DNA of 64,000 nt from NCBI GenBank assembly GCA_021772095.1, contig JADYXR010000205.1, forward strand, positions 1 through 64,000. Reading direction: 5' to 3'. This DNA comes from Candidatus Obscuribacter sp. (GTDB lineage: Bacteria; Cyanobacteriota; Vampirovibrionia; Obscuribacterales; Obscuribacteraceae). Shown here piece after piece: positions 9,329-18,474 of this stretch; within the stretch, counting starts at the first letter, position 1, and every line of letters starts with the position of its first letter. The notes below the pieces were generated by a model. The model ran no database searches. It was not told the DNA's origin and was given only the letters and a program-made list of their open reading frames with translations. The translations under genes and the position numbers were made by a program.

Positions 9329-10105
9329 TCATCGTTGACGTTCTACGTCGCCGAAGTTGTAGTTGGTGAAACTGCTTTGTGGCGATGTACTAACATTGCC
9401 TTCCTGTGCGACGATTCGACGTTTCGAACCGCGAGGATAGTTGAGGATTTTGTTTCCTTGCAAACTATTTATTGCTTGAAAGACAGCTTGATCGTAAGTT
9501 GGAAACTGGGAAATTTGAGTAAGCCGAATGTTGATAATTTTGCGATTGGGCAAAACATTCAAGGCATACCATGCTGAAGTTCCGTTTGGATAGCGGCTCT
9601 GCATCATCTGCGTTCTCTGGTCCCAAACGAAATGGGTGTCATTGTGAACGTTGATATTCGCCAGCACGCCTGACTGAATGGTTTGCATAAGCGTATTGCG
9701 CCAACGATCCCATTCGATTGAAAGCTCGGGGCTGTCATCGGGATCTTCAGAAGCACTTCCGTTGAGCGGAGCATTTCCCGACGCGCCACCCATCAGAGGC
9801 TGCGTTTGGTCCATCATGCCTTGCTGCGCACTCGGTTGACCGCCCCAGTCGCCAGCGCCGCCTTGCAAAATCGTATTTTGGGCACCACCTTGCAGAGCCG
9901 TATCCTGCGCATCGCCTTGAACTGCGTTGAGGTCTACGCCACCTTGCAGAGGCGCGCGTTGTTGAAAGTTTTGATTTGACTGGCTTTGCTCTTGCGACCA
10001 AGCTGGAGTAATCCCCGACGTGAATATAGTGAGAACAAGTGCCAATGCCAGCCTCAGGCTCTTACTGAAGCCTGAATTACTGTCAATTTTGGTTGTTTCT
10101 TTCAT
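9329..10105 (-). CDS. Exported protein with TonB C-terminal-like domain
   Basis: 258 aa. A signal peptide (core LRLALALVLTIFTSGITPA, cleavage near AWS) is followed by a Gln/Gly-rich linker containing imperfect LQGGAQN-type repeats (about residues 45-95). The C-terminal 120 residues (SIEWDRWRNTL, later VLPNRKIINIRLTQ, FPTYDQAVFQAINSL) follow the pattern of TonB/TolA C-terminal domains: a Trp near the start, a strand carrying an asparagine-rich turn, then a helix ending AI. No TonB box or ExbB/ExbD neighbours are present, so envelope energy coupling is not implied. ATG 10105 gives the best signal peptide; GTG 10123 is also in frame. Domain assignment moderate. Confidence 0.6.
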   Translation of the reverse strand: MKETTKIDSNSGFSKSLRLALALVLTIFTSGITPAWSQEQSQSNQNFQQRAPLQGGVDLNAVQGDAQDTALQGGAQNTILQGGAGDWGGQPSAQQGMMDQTQPLMGGASGNAPLNGSASEDPDDSPELSIEWDRWRNTLMQTIQSGVLANINVHNDTHFVWDQRTQMMQSRYPNGTSAWYALNVLPNRKIINIRLTQISQFPTYDQAVFQAINSLQGNKILNYPRGSKRRIVAQEGNVSTSPQSSFTNYNFGDVERQR

Positions 10106-10207
10106 GAGATGCCGACGCAGCACTATCTAATTAGCTAATTGCGCAGCTTTTTCAGCGCACTTGATTTTATTGTCAGGCACGATCATGCCATGCCGACTTC
10201 AGAACCG

Positions 10208-11497
10208 TTATTCGATCCTTGATCTGCTAGCTCGATCAAGCAAAAAGTATCCGTTGGCTGTCAGTTGCTCGATTATCTCGGACTTCATCTTCACCGTATT
10301 TGGTGTCGCCATTTGATCCAAAACGTTTAGAGCATTCTTTTTCTCGCCTAATAAACACAAGTCGCCAACATAGCCAAGCAAGTAGCATTCCGGATGATCG
10401 GGTTCAGATTTAAACTGCTTGAGCGACGACGCGGCATGGCGTTTTAGTTCATTCGGCAATTGCTTCGTAACGTTGTCAAAACGATTTTTGTTCCAACGCC
10501 AGATCTGCATCGGACCGCCCGTTCCACTTTTCAAAGGCGAGTCTTTTGCTAACCAGAGTTTCTTCGCAAATTCATAATCCTGAGTTATAAACTCGACCTT
10601 TCCATCTCTGTCATGGTCAGCCAGGTGTGGTGGTGTTCCATTCCAAGTTTGTTTAAAGGATCTGAATTCCTTCCCACCATCGCTGTAGAAAACAAAATCC
10701 ACAGTCGTTAGATTTTCCACGCCGTTTTCTTTGATTGGAACTGAAAAACGCGCCAAGACACATTCGCGTTTTACATCATCCAGCGGCAGAACTATCGGAC
10801 CAAAAGCTTCGATAGAACGTTCGCTATCGCGCGATGGCACCTCAAGAGGCAGAGCACCAGACCAAACAACATTTGCGCCTTGTTTGATTTTGAGATCGAA
10901 TGATTTGCCACCATTGTTGAGGTTGCCCCACATCGCGTTCCATTTCATCTCGGCGCTAACGTCGCCGTGACTGGCCACTCGCACAGCGAAGATAGGCGGT
11001 TCCGCTCTGTTTTCATCAACAGCGGGCTCAGGACCGTCAATCGTTTCATTGTACTTACCAGTCTTTTTCACAAAATTGTAGTTGTGATATTCTTCGCGCG
11101 GATCCACGACATCGACAGTAACTGTTGGTGGGGTACCTCGAAGATTAGCAGCCAGACTAGGTCCCGAGAGATACTGAAATCCCGAATAGTTTTTCGTCAT
11201 CAGCAAAACATTCTTCTTGAAGATTTTCAGAGTCGCAGCACACTTCGATTGTGCAGTGCGGCAACCGTCGGTCGTGAAGGCAGAATTGATGACAGTCATC
11301 ATCGCAGTGACACCATCGATTGTGGATGTGTAATCCGTTTTGACATCGGGATTCAGGAAGTTGTCCTTCGGATCCGTGATGACATGACCATAACCGCTTA
11401 ACGGCGGGCTCATCCAGTAACCTTCCACGGCATTCGTCCGGCAAGCAAAACTTGCAGGAATCAAGCATGAGATCAAAACAAAAAGACTTTTTTTCAT
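10208..11497 (-). CDS. Exported protein of unknown function
   Basis: 429 aa. The N-terminus MKKSLFVLISCLIPASFA is a signal peptide; a cysteine follows (FAC), but the context is not a good lipobox. The body is probably beta-rich and contains HDRDGKVEFITQDYEFA, a calcium-loop-like DxDxD pattern of the kind seen in FG-GAP/VCBS proteins and in proteins that read a numeric data item. The C-terminal 90 residues are helical. ATG 11497 is chosen because the signal peptide starts there. It is divergent from the repeat protein at 11621. Family not recognised. Confidence 0.65.
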   Translation of the reverse strand: MKKSLFVLISCLIPASFACRTNAVEGYWMSPPLSGYGHVITDPKDNFLNPDVKTDYTSTIDGVTAMMTVINSAFTTDGCRTAQSKCAATLKIFKKNVLLMTKNYSGFQYLSGPSLAANLRGTPPTVTVDVVDPREEYHNYNFVKKTGKYNETIDGPEPAVDENRAEPPIFAVRVASHGDVSAEMKWNAMWGNLNNGGKSFDLKIKQGANVVWSGALPLEVPSRDSERSIEAFGPIVLPLDDVKRECVLARFSVPIKENGVENLTTVDFVFYSDGGKEFRSFKQTWNGTPPHLADHDRDGKVEFITQDYEFAKKLWLAKDSPLKSGTGGPMQIWRWNKNRFDNVTKQLPNELKRHAASSLKQFKSEPDHPECYLLGYVGDLCLLGEKKNALNVLDQMATPNTVKMKSEIIEQLTANGYFLLDRASRSRIE

Positions 11498-11620
11498 TTC
11501 ATCAACAACCAATCGACGCCGTATCCGGTTAAATTGACATAGCATTTGTTTAATTACAAGAGTTCAAGAATAAATCGATGTTATTCTCTTATGCGATAAA
11601 TATTATTAGCAGGCGTTTTC

Positions 11621-12889
11621 ATGAGCTCGATCGAAAGACCGGCACACCTCGATGACATCCGCGTAACTGTGCCGTGTACTAAAAACGGTGCTCGCTGGAT
11701 TGCGGCAATCGTTGGCAGCGCATTAGCTTTCTGCCTCACGGATACAAGCGCATTCGCTTATGCCACTCACGAGTTTGTCATCCAACAACCAGCCGAGCAT
11801 CAAACACATTCACTGAATGGATTCAGCACTGCAACACAATCTACGGGCTTGAATAGATCAATTTATTTGGCAGAAGGTTTTATCCCGGGTCCTGGGCCAG
11901 AGCTGGAAGAAGTCGACCTTGAACCAGCTGGAGTAGTCGATAAACCGAGAGAAACAATCGACAGTGTACTACAACAATTACTCGATAGACCAAGAGAAAT
12001 AGGCGACAGTGAGCCAGAAGCAGTGCTCGACAAACCAAAAATATTAGTCGACAGTGAACCAGACACAGTACTCGATAAACCAAAAAAAATAGTTGATAGC
12101 GAACCCGAAGCAGTACTCGATAAACCAAAAATATTAGGAGATAGCGAACCAGAAGCAGTAGTCGATAAACCAAAAATATTAGTCGACAGTGAGCCAGGAG
12201 CAGTAGTCGATAAGCCAAAAGAAATAATCGAGAAGAAACCCGAAGAAATAGTCGATTTAAAACCAGATGAGAAATTGCGAAAGAACTTCCTCAGGTCGAA
12301 ATCATCCGGTTTTGACCTCGCGCTTAAGTATCAACAGCTTGGAGATCTCGAGTCGGCGATTTCTCTGCACCGCAAAGCAATCAAAGACGATCCAACTCAC
12401 GAATCAGCGTTTAATTATTTGGCCCTATGTTTGATCGAACGAAAGGCTAATGGCGACTGGGATGAGGCGAAAGAGATGTTGTCGCAGGCACAACACCTTT
12501 CTGAGAAAAAACAATCATCCATGACGCAAAGTGCCGAGTCACCCGAGAACGATAAAAACGCAGTTCCGAGTACCGCAGCTGCGACAAATGCTGGAACTCC
12601 ATTCACGCAAGGATTAGCCAGCGAACAAAGCGGAGACTTGCAGAAGGCCGCGGATTTATATCAACAGACCATTAGTCAGCAGCCATTAAATTTAATCGTC
12701 ATAAAGCACCTATTTGATTTGCACATACAAATGGGAAATCAGGACAAAGCCCGGAAATTGCTGAAGCGCTCTATCCTGGCCGCGCCGCCTGCAGAGCACA
12801 TGAAAATTTTGTACGAGGCTCTGACCAACCTGGACAAGAAATCTCCTGTCGAAACTCAAACGCGCGCCAATGCGAATAAGGTAGAATAA
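11621..12889 (+). CDS. Exported protein with 14-aa tandem repeats and TPRs
   Basis: 422 aa. A hydrophobic segment near residues 25-45 (IAAIVGSALAFCLTDTSAFA) looks like a signal sequence with an extended N-region. Residues about 100-215 are tandem repeats of a 14-residue acidic/Pro/Lys unit (DSEPEAVLDKPKIL and variants), likely an extended spacer or wall-spanning stalk. TPR-like helices follow (LALKYQQLGDLESAISLHRKA, then GLASEQSGDLQKAADLYQQ). The start ATG has AGG ten bases upstream. It is probably co-transcribed with the exported protein at 12916, 26 bases downstream. Function unknown. Confidence 0.75.
   Translation: MSSIERPAHLDDIRVTVPCTKNGARWIAAIVGSALAFCLTDTSAFAYATHEFVIQQPAEHQTHSLNGFSTATQSTGLNRSIYLAEGFIPGPGPELEEVDLEPAGVVDKPRETIDSVLQQLLDRPREIGDSEPEAVLDKPKILVDSEPDTVLDKPKKIVDSEPEAVLDKPKILGDSEPEAVVDKPKILVDSEPGAVVDKPKEIIEKKPEEIVDLKPDEKLRKNFLRSKSSGFDLALKYQQLGDLESAISLHRKAIKDDPTHESAFNYLALCLIERKANGDWDEAKEMLSQAQHLSEKKQSSMTQSAESPENDKNAVPSTAAATNAGTPFTQGLASEQSGDLQKAADLYQQTISQQPLNLIVIKHLFDLHIQMGNQDKARKLLKRSILAAPPAEHMKILYEALTNLDKKSPVETQTRANANKVE
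11922..12260 (+). repeat. In-frame 42-bp tandem repeat inside coding region
   Basis: About eight units of 42 bp encode DSEPEAVLDKPKIL-like peptides. Neighbouring copies are nearly identical at DNA level (for example around 12090-12190), which points to recent unequal exchange or slippage; the outer copies have diverged. Confidence 0.85.
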
Positions 12890-12915
12890 AATCTAGCGAT
12901 GGCGAGCAACTGTTC

Positions 12916-13809
12916 ATGATGAATGGCTCGAAGAAAAATTTGCTAGTAACGCTGATCATCGCATCAGGACTGTTGAATGCGCTGGGTTCTCCTGTATTTG
13001 CAACAGCGCCGAAATCCGCATCACCAGCGGCAAAACGAAGTTCAACAACCAAGCCAACATCACCAGCAAAAATGCAATCAGCTCTGGAGTTGATGCAAAC
13101 TCACACGATGGGCGGACCTCAACGAATTTTGGTTTCGAAAGACGGCATGCGTTTGGAGAACTTAAACACGGGAGTAGTGATAATTTCCGAAGCGCCGTTC
13201 AAAGAAGTCGCCTGGTGCAATCCGGAAAAGAAATTGTATTATCGAATCTCAGCAAACAAGTCGGTGGACAAAATCGGCTCACTAAAAATAGTGCTCGATA
13301 CAACCAGTGAATTCGCAGAGCAGCCCTGGGAGCCGCCCGTCGCAGCAACTTTCATGGGACGGCCGGCTTTGCTTTACGCAAAACACACACCGAAAAAAAG
13401 TTGGTGCAAGTATTTGGTTTTAAAAGGACCAAAACTCGATGATGCCGTTCTGAAACAAATTTGCGCATTTAGTGGCAGCATGCCACTACTCGGAATTCCG
13501 CTAAAATGGCATCAATTTGTGACGAACGCAGATATGTTCAACGAAGTCGATCGCGACAAAGTACCTGAAATCAACAAGTTTTTCCAAACTAAGTCAATCA
13601 AAGAAATTACTGTTCCGCATTCGGTCTTCACCCGACCGAGCGACTATACTGAAACGAAAAAGCGAAACGATGTAATGGCTAGCAGTGTGGGTTTCGGCAC
13701 TTACAAAGACTTATTAAAGTCACCAGATTTTCTCTTCCAATCAACTACGAAAAAACTGAACGGCATTCCGAACAAGAGCCCGGCCCAAGATCGAAGTAAA
13801 CAGAAATAG
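12916..13809 (+). CDS. Exported protein of unknown function
   Basis: 297 aa. Signal peptide MMNGSKKNLLVTLIIASGLL ending SPVFA, then a short Ser/Pro/Lys-rich linker, then a mature domain that appears beta-rich in its first half (RILVSKDGMRLENLNTGVVI, PEKKLYYRI) and mixed in the second. Cysteines at the CNP, WCK and ICAF positions could form a disulfide. The layout (a protein measuring an outer-membrane-type ligand from the N-terminal beta region) is faintly LolA-like, but I do not claim it. It lies 26 bases after the repeat/TPR gene. Confidence 0.65.
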   Translation: MMNGSKKNLLVTLIIASGLLNALGSPVFATAPKSASPAAKRSSTTKPTSPAKMQSALELMQTHTMGGPQRILVSKDGMRLENLNTGVVIISEAPFKEVAWCNPEKKLYYRISANKSVDKIGSLKIVLDTTSEFAEQPWEPPVAATFMGRPALLYAKHTPKKSWCKYLVLKGPKLDDAVLKQICAFSGSMPLLGIPLKWHQFVTNADMFNEVDRDKVPEINKFFQTKSIKEITVPHSVFTRPSDYTETKKRNDVMASSVGFGTYKDLLKSPDFLFQSTTKKLNGIPNKSPAQDRSKQK

Positions 13810-13869
13810 CGTTTACGTCAGCGCCGAATCATCAGCAACATCCCAATCACCGCGCCACACGGAACTGCA

Positions 13870-14268
13870 CTAGAAATAACTCTTGCCTGGAGGACACTCG
13901 CGGCGCGAGAAGGCCTCCTGATAGTCCGGTTCGAACAAATCTGTAATTTTGAAGGTACCCGAGGTGACCCAATTACCAATTTTCCATGAACCATCTTTTT
14001 CAAGTTTTTTCTCAATGGCCTGGCTGAGCACAAAGGCTTTGCCCCAGAAGATCCACTTTCCATCGACGTTTTCAACAAGGTAAACACGAACCGGATCGAG
14101 GTGGAAAATTCGCGCGCCATCTTTCTCGCAGAATTTGAATGTTCTATTCGCAATGTCTTCAAATCGAACAGGCTTTTTAACATGATCGTCGCGCTTCAAC
14201 AAGTCCGTCGGGAAGCCTTGCTCTGCCGTGATCAGCAGGGTGTCGTTTAGTTCTAAATTGCTTCCCAT
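13870..14268 (-). CDS. Small conserved hypothetical protein
   Basis: 132 aa, soluble. An AGGAG seven bases before the ATG fixes the start. The sequence (FEDIANRTFKFCEKDGARIFH, VYLVENVDGKWIFWGKAFVL, NWVTSGTFKITDLFEPDYQ) looks like a compact beta-sheet domain. It is the last gene of a three-gene operon after the ScdA_N and Rrf2 genes, 39 bases after the latter, which suggests a role in the same stress response. Family not recognised. Confidence 0.7.
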   Translation of the reverse strand: MGSNLELNDTLLITAEQGFPTDLLKRDDHVKKPVRFEDIANRTFKFCEKDGARIFHLDPVRVYLVENVDGKWIFWGKAFVLSQAIEKKLEKDGSWKIGNWVTSGTFKITDLFEPDYQEAFSRRECPPGKSYF

Positions 14269-14307
14269 GAATAAACTCCTTTCGCTACAACGGCAGATTG
14301 TTCGCTA

Positions 14308-14748
14308 CTAAATCGAGTGCAGACTTTCGCCACACATTGGAATCGACTGCGTCTTTTCCGAGATCAGTTGTTGAATACTGGACTCAGATAAGACGCGCTC
14401 CACAACGGTGATTGCATCGTTTAGTTTATGATGCATCGGGCAAAGATTGATACCATGATTCGGCAGATTCAACGGGCAATAATCAATTCGCTTCATCGGA
14501 TCAACCGCGTTCATTACGTCGAGAACTGAAATATCATTCGCTGATTTTGCCAGGCGAGAACCGCCCTTGACGCCTCTTTGCGACGCAATGATACCAACTC
14601 GGCTGAGCGACTTTATTATCTTGGCTAAATAAGGCGCCGGCACTTTAGTGGTCAGAGCGATGAATTCGGTCGTCAATACCTTGCCCGGATTCATCGCCAA
14701 ACAAACCGTCGCCCTGAGGGCATAATCAACGCTTTGCGAAAACATCAC
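14308..14748 (-). CDS. Rrf2-family transcriptional regulator
   Basis: 146 aa. The N-terminus MMFSQSVDYALRATVCLA and the winged-helix recognition region (APYLAKIIKSLSRVGIIAS, then GVKGGSRLAKS) are typical of Rrf2 proteins such as IscR and NsrR. The sensor loop has CPLNLPNHGINLC: two cysteines 12 apart with a His between them, where NsrR-type proteins have three cysteines. An iron-sulfur cluster with a His ligand, or a two-Cys redox switch, is possible. The gene starts five bases after the ScdA_N gene, matching the known control of iron-centre repair proteins by NsrR-like regulators. Confidence 0.9.
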   Translation of the reverse strand: MMFSQSVDYALRATVCLAMNPGKVLTTEFIALTTKVPAPYLAKIIKSLSRVGIIASQRGVKGGSRLAKSANDISVLDVMNAVDPMKRIDYCPLNLPNHGINLCPMHHKLNDAITVVERVLSESSIQQLISEKTQSIPMCGESLHSI

Positions 14749-14753
14749 GACAC

Positions 14754-14960
14754 CTATTCGTCGAACAACTTCTGCAAATCAACGATCAAAGCATCGATGT
14801 CGTCGATATGACACATGCTGTCGCATAGTTCGAGTTCAGTTTCGAGAATGCATTCATCGCATTCGGTCGGAACGTTGACTCCATGTTTTTCGAACACATC
14901 GACCGCGTCGGGACGTTGGTCCAAAATTTCTTTCACTGTTGTCGCTGTTGTAATTATCAT
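14754..14960 (-). CDS. ScdA_N (DUF542)-like small protein
   Basis: 68 aa. It matches the N-terminal domain of RIC/ScdA/YtfE iron-centre repair proteins: TVKEILDQRPDAVDVFEKHG at the N-terminus, a Cys pair (CDEC) where the family has CCxG, and a C-terminal helix with DIDALIVDLQKLF. The hemerythrin-like di-iron domain of full RIC proteins is absent, so this is a stand-alone domain. GGAGG eight bases before the ATG supports the start. It leads an operon with the Rrf2 regulator, pointing to nitrosative or oxidative stress. Identification by motif and context. Confidence 0.75.
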   Translation of the reverse strand: MIITTATTVKEILDQRPDAVDVFEKHGVNVPTECDECILETELELCDSMCHIDDIDALIVDLQKLFDE

Positions 14961-15357
14961 TATCCTGCCCTCCGTGGGCTTTCTTCGCTTGAATCCCCAT
15001 CAACCTATTCTGGAATTCTTTATCCATAATTCCAGTATATATCCAAACCCCCATGGCGTCAATAGCCAGAAGGTTCCCGGCAGCCTGCAGCGAGGCATAG
15101 GTATTAAAATCAAGTGGTAGGACGCTTCCCGGAATCGTGCTCGTTGGTCGCTTAACTCAGTCAATCGAGCGCCCGGCGGATCGACGATTCGCGGACTTGG
15201 TGGCTATCGTTGTTTTCTGGTCGATTGCAATAGAAGGACTGATACTAATAGCAGTACCAGTTGTTTTTCAATTGAACTTTTGTTTTGTGCTTTCATTCCG
15301 ACTAAACGAATCGGAAAAGCCAAAAGGCGTTAATCAGGCGTAGCCAGATAAGACCCG
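14961..15357. other. Gap with promoter region of ScdA_N operon
   Basis: About 400 bp between two minus-strand genes. It must hold the promoter of the ScdA_N-Rrf2 operon near its left end. An open frame at 15137-15343 (+) encodes one hydrophobic stretch but has no ribosome site and is not counted as a gene. Confidence 0.45.
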
Positions 15358-16230
15358 TTATCCCTTCTGAATAAACTCAAACTCCGGCACGCCCCGCACT
15401 CCAGGCTGCACGGCAAACAAATCACCTGACTGCGGCGCCGCGGCCAATTGTTCCTCAGTCAAATCCATGATCGCTGAAGTGATATACAACGTAGAAAAAT
15501 CTGCGCCACCGAATGCGCAACTAGTCGGTCGCGGAACCGGAGTCTTTACCGTATCGACCAACCGCCCATCAGGCGCATGACGCGTCACTTTCCAACCATC
15601 CCAATGACAGAGCCAAATAAATCCTTCCGCATCAACCGTCAATCCATCCGGATAACCATCCTTCTCTTCGATGGTAAATAGCGGTCTTCTGTTTCGAATC
15701 AAACCTTGCTCCAGATCGAAATCAAACACAAACACAGTCCGTTGAATCGAATCAGACAAATACATCACTGAATCATCCGGACTAAAACCAATTCCGTTAG
15801 CAAGCGAAAACCCTTTATCCATCTCGCTTATCGTTAGATCATTGTCCAGTTTGTAAAACGAACAAACTGGTTTTTGATCTTCCCTAAGCATGGTCCCAGA
15901 CCAGAATCTTCCCAACCGATCGCATGAACCATCGTTAAAACGCATCGACCGATCCGGCAACGGATTCGCAACGATCTCAAACTCACCCGTTTCAAAATCA
16001 ATGAAGGCTAGCCCATCTTCAACAGCACCAATCAAGCCACCACCGGCGCGATGACCGAGCGCACAAATCCACTGTGAAAACGAAGTGGTATCACGCTTTC
16101 CAGTCGACGGATTCCACCTGTGAATTATGCGTCCGACAATATCGATCCAATACAAAGCGCCCTCGCGCGGCGACCACAGCGGTCCCTCGCCAAGTTGCGA
16201 TCCGACGGTCAACACTTGTTCTGCTTGCAC
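15358..16230 (-). CDS. SMP-30/gluconolactonase family protein
   Basis: 290 aa, full length for the family of calcium- or zinc-dependent lactonases with a six-bladed beta-propeller. The metal ligands are all present: E15 in LGEGPLW, N99 in RFNDG, N145 in LANGIG and D195 in GYPDGLTVD. Cytoplasmic (no signal). Expected reaction: hydrolysis of a sugar lactone such as gluconolactone or L-arabinonolactone; the exact substrate cannot be read from sequence. The gene is divergent from the exported protein at 16318, with an 87-bp shared promoter region. Confidence 0.92.
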   Translation of the reverse strand: MQAEQVLTVGSQLGEGPLWSPREGALYWIDIVGRIIHRWNPSTGKRDTTSFSQWICALGHRAGGGLIGAVEDGLAFIDFETGEFEIVANPLPDRSMRFNDGSCDRLGRFWSGTMLREDQKPVCSFYKLDNDLTISEMDKGFSLANGIGFSPDDSVMYLSDSIQRTVFVFDFDLEQGLIRNRRPLFTIEEKDGYPDGLTVDAEGFIWLCHWDGWKVTRHAPDGRLVDTVKTPVPRPTSCAFGGADFSTLYITSAIMDLTEEQLAAAPQSGDLFAVQPGVRGVPEFEFIQKG

Positions 16231-16317
16231 GGTTCACCTGTGGGTTTGATAAGGACAGTCTACTCGCATTTTGATATGCTTCTTTCACTCAATATGATAT
16301 TGGATTGGAGCAATTTC

Positions 16318-17247
16318 ATGTGTCGCTTGATTCTTTGCTTCTTCACACTGAATCTCTTGATGTTCAGCATCACCGCACCGCCCGTGTCCGCACAGAGTCA
16401 GCTAGTTGATCGTCCCAGACGCGAACTGTTTCAAGTTCTCAAGATACACGAACTTAATGCCGAAACTAAAGAATTAGCAGAACAATTGGAAATTCTTCCG
16501 TTGCTGGAAGAACTTTACGACAAGACCAAAACGAGTACGAATCCACGCAGGCAAGAACTTCGTTCAAAAATACTGGAAACAATTCTCGAAGCATCGTTTG
16601 ACGCCGCGAGCATACAGGCAGAAGCCGATCGCGAACAAGGACGCCTGGAAGCGCTTCAGGAGCTGTATACCTCGCGCCGCGATCGAGCGGTCGAACTGAA
16701 CAACGCAACTAACTTCATCGCCTCCGGTGTGTTGAACACAGTCGGTTCCATCCTCGGATTTGCTGAAAATTTTCCGCCCTTTCCCGGCAACTTGAATCAG
16801 ATGTTATCCGGTGTCGTGCAGTCCGGCATGTCGACATACTCGTTGAAACAACAATCGGGTTCCAAGAGTCGCGGTCAAGGCAGCCCGACAGTGTTGGCTG
16901 AATTATTTGGACGACCGATCGATCCTGATACCACTTACCCCGAAAGCGTTTGGCGCTTTTTCCACGGTCAAGCCCCCGGCACAGAAGAATTGACTCGAGC
17001 ACAGGTGCTTGAGAAGGATTGGATTTTGAGAGCGCATCTCGAGCCGCATGGATCGAAACGAGAGAAAGAAAAAATAGATTTAGTGTGTGGTATTGCCAGC
17101 GGTGGCAAGGCCACAATGACGTTGGACGATCTTGCCGATGAGATAAGCATGATCGCTGACGTTTCAACCGTTGCCGAATTGATGGTTCAGGAGCTCAGAG
17201 ATTTGTTGAGAATGATCGACTCGGACATCGATCTCGACAAGCAATAG
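16318..17247 (+). CDS. Exported coiled-coil protein, unknown function
   Basis: 309 aa. GGAG seven bases before ATG 16318 and a signal peptide (CRLILCFFTLNLLMFSI, cleavage near VSA) define the start. Charged, helical segments with heptad character (about residues 30-130) are followed by a Gly/Pro-rich segment (GVLNTVGSILGFAENFPPFP) that could be a membrane-associated hairpin, and a C-terminal helical part with MTLDDLADEISMIADVS. I do not recognise the family. It lies upstream of the channel gene, 115 bases away, on the same strand. Confidence 0.7.
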   Translation: MCRLILCFFTLNLLMFSITAPPVSAQSQLVDRPRRELFQVLKIHELNAETKELAEQLEILPLLEELYDKTKTSTNPRRQELRSKILETILEASFDAASIQAEADREQGRLEALQELYTSRRDRAVELNNATNFIASGVLNTVGSILGFAENFPPFPGNLNQMLSGVVQSGMSTYSLKQQSGSKSRGQGSPTVLAELFGRPIDPDTTYPESVWRFFHGQAPGTEELTRAQVLEKDWILRAHLEPHGSKREKEKIDLVCGIASGGKATMTLDDLADEISMIADVSTVAELMVQELRDLLRMIDSDIDLDKQ

Positions 17248-17362
17248 TCCTGGATAAGCCGATTCAATGTTGCGAACGATGACATGAAACGCCGCCACCG
17301 CTTGGCAATACAAGGATAATAGAGGAAAATGCAAACGGTATCCACAGGATGGTAGTCAACAG

Positions 17363-18373
17363 TTGAGTACACCAGAAGATTCAGATATTGATTCGTTGGA
17401 AGCGGCCTACGCGACCGCGCCGCAGCGCCCGGAAGAGTCAACCGGAAGAATTCAGCGAGGATTTCGCTCGTGGTACCGGCCCTTTGTGCTCGCCCACCGC
17501 ATCCCGGTTGTCAAACGAGTGTGGCTGTACGTAGCGGTAATGGCGGTCTACACCTTTATAGTGGATTATATTGCAGAAGAAAACTTCCCATCTCACGTTT
17601 TCAAAGAATTCGGCGCTGTCTCAGCTACCGGCATCATCCTGGGTTTGTTGTTGGTTTTCCGCACAAACTCAGCTTATGAGCGCTGGTGGGAAGGTCGAAA
17701 ACTCTGGGGACAACTCGTCAACGATTCACGAAACCTTTGCCTGAAGCTTCGTTCGCTCGATGGAATCAGACAGTCAGAAAAAATTCGGATGGGCGAACTG
17801 GTCATCTCTTTTGCCTACGCACTGAAACACCATTTACGCAACACCTCGCCCAGTCGCCCGTTACCAGGAGTCGGCGTCGTTTCCGAAGACGATGCGAAGA
17901 ATCTGCCGGTTGTAGTAGCAGGAAAAATTTACGACACCTTTTTCAAATGGCGTAAAGACGGTCACATTGACGGCTACCTGATGCTGCAGTTTGATATTCA
18001 CACTCACGCGTTAATGAACATCGCCGGCAGTTGCGAACGGATCAAAAACAGTCCGATTGCAATTTCGTACCGCGCCTTCATGCGACAAGGTATCGCGCTA
18101 AACCTGCTGGCCATGCCGTGGTACATGTCTCAACAATTTTCGGTTTGGTGGTGCCTTCCACTGATTTTGACATCAACATATTTTCTGATCGGTATCGAAT
18201 TGATCGCGGAAGACATTGAAGATCCGTTCGGCTACGACGGCGATGACCTCCCGCTAGATAACATTTGTTCTGGCATCAGAGGCACCGTCACGCAGATCCT
18301 CAAAGTTGAAAACGATAGCGAATTCACGCGTTCGATGGATCTGCCAAACTTTGATTTCTTGAAGGGCGGCTAA
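17363..18373 (+). CDS. Bestrophin-like (UPF0187) anion channel
   Basis: 336 aa. It carries the signature of bacterial bestrophins: LLVFRTNSAYERWWEGRKLW followed by GQLVNDSRNL, membrane helices at about residues 52-72, 88-108 and 240-285, and the late IEDPFGYDGDDLPLD motif, where acidic residues form the calcium clasp in animal bestrophins. Inner-membrane chloride or monovalent ion channel expected. The start is TTG 17363 with AGGATGG about ten bases before it; no in-frame ATG precedes the conserved region. A hairpin terminator follows at 18408-18441. Confidence 0.9.
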   Translation: MSTPEDSDIDSLEAAYATAPQRPEESTGRIQRGFRSWYRPFVLAHRIPVVKRVWLYVAVMAVYTFIVDYIAEENFPSHVFKEFGAVSATGIILGLLLVFRTNSAYERWWEGRKLWGQLVNDSRNLCLKLRSLDGIRQSEKIRMGELVISFAYALKHHLRNTSPSRPLPGVGVVSEDDAKNLPVVVAGKIYDTFFKWRKDGHIDGYLMLQFDIHTHALMNIAGSCERIKNSPIAISYRAFMRQGIALNLLAMPWYMSQQFSVWWCLPLILTSTYFLIGIELIAEDIEDPFGYDGDDLPLDNICSGIRGTVTQILKVENDSEFTRSMDLPNFDFLKGG

Positions 18374-18407
18374 ACCAGCCGGTCCTCGAGCTTATAACGA
18401 CGACAAA

Positions 18408-18441
18408 CCGCCGGCACGCAATTATTTTGCGCAACCGGCGG
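18408..18441. terminator. Bidirectional terminator between convergent genes
   Basis: CCGCCGG (18408-18414) and CCGGCGG (18435-18441) form a perfect stem, with further CGCAA/TTGCG pairing in the loop. It lies between the bestrophin gene (+) and the small exported protein (-). Confidence 0.65.
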
Positions 18442-18474
18442 CAGGCAATGATGTGGTTTCACATGTGGTGCCAA

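Noticed and set aside
15137..15343. Small hydrophobic frame in the gap upstream of the ScdA_N operon
   Set aside because: No ribosome site, no family, and ordinary gap composition.
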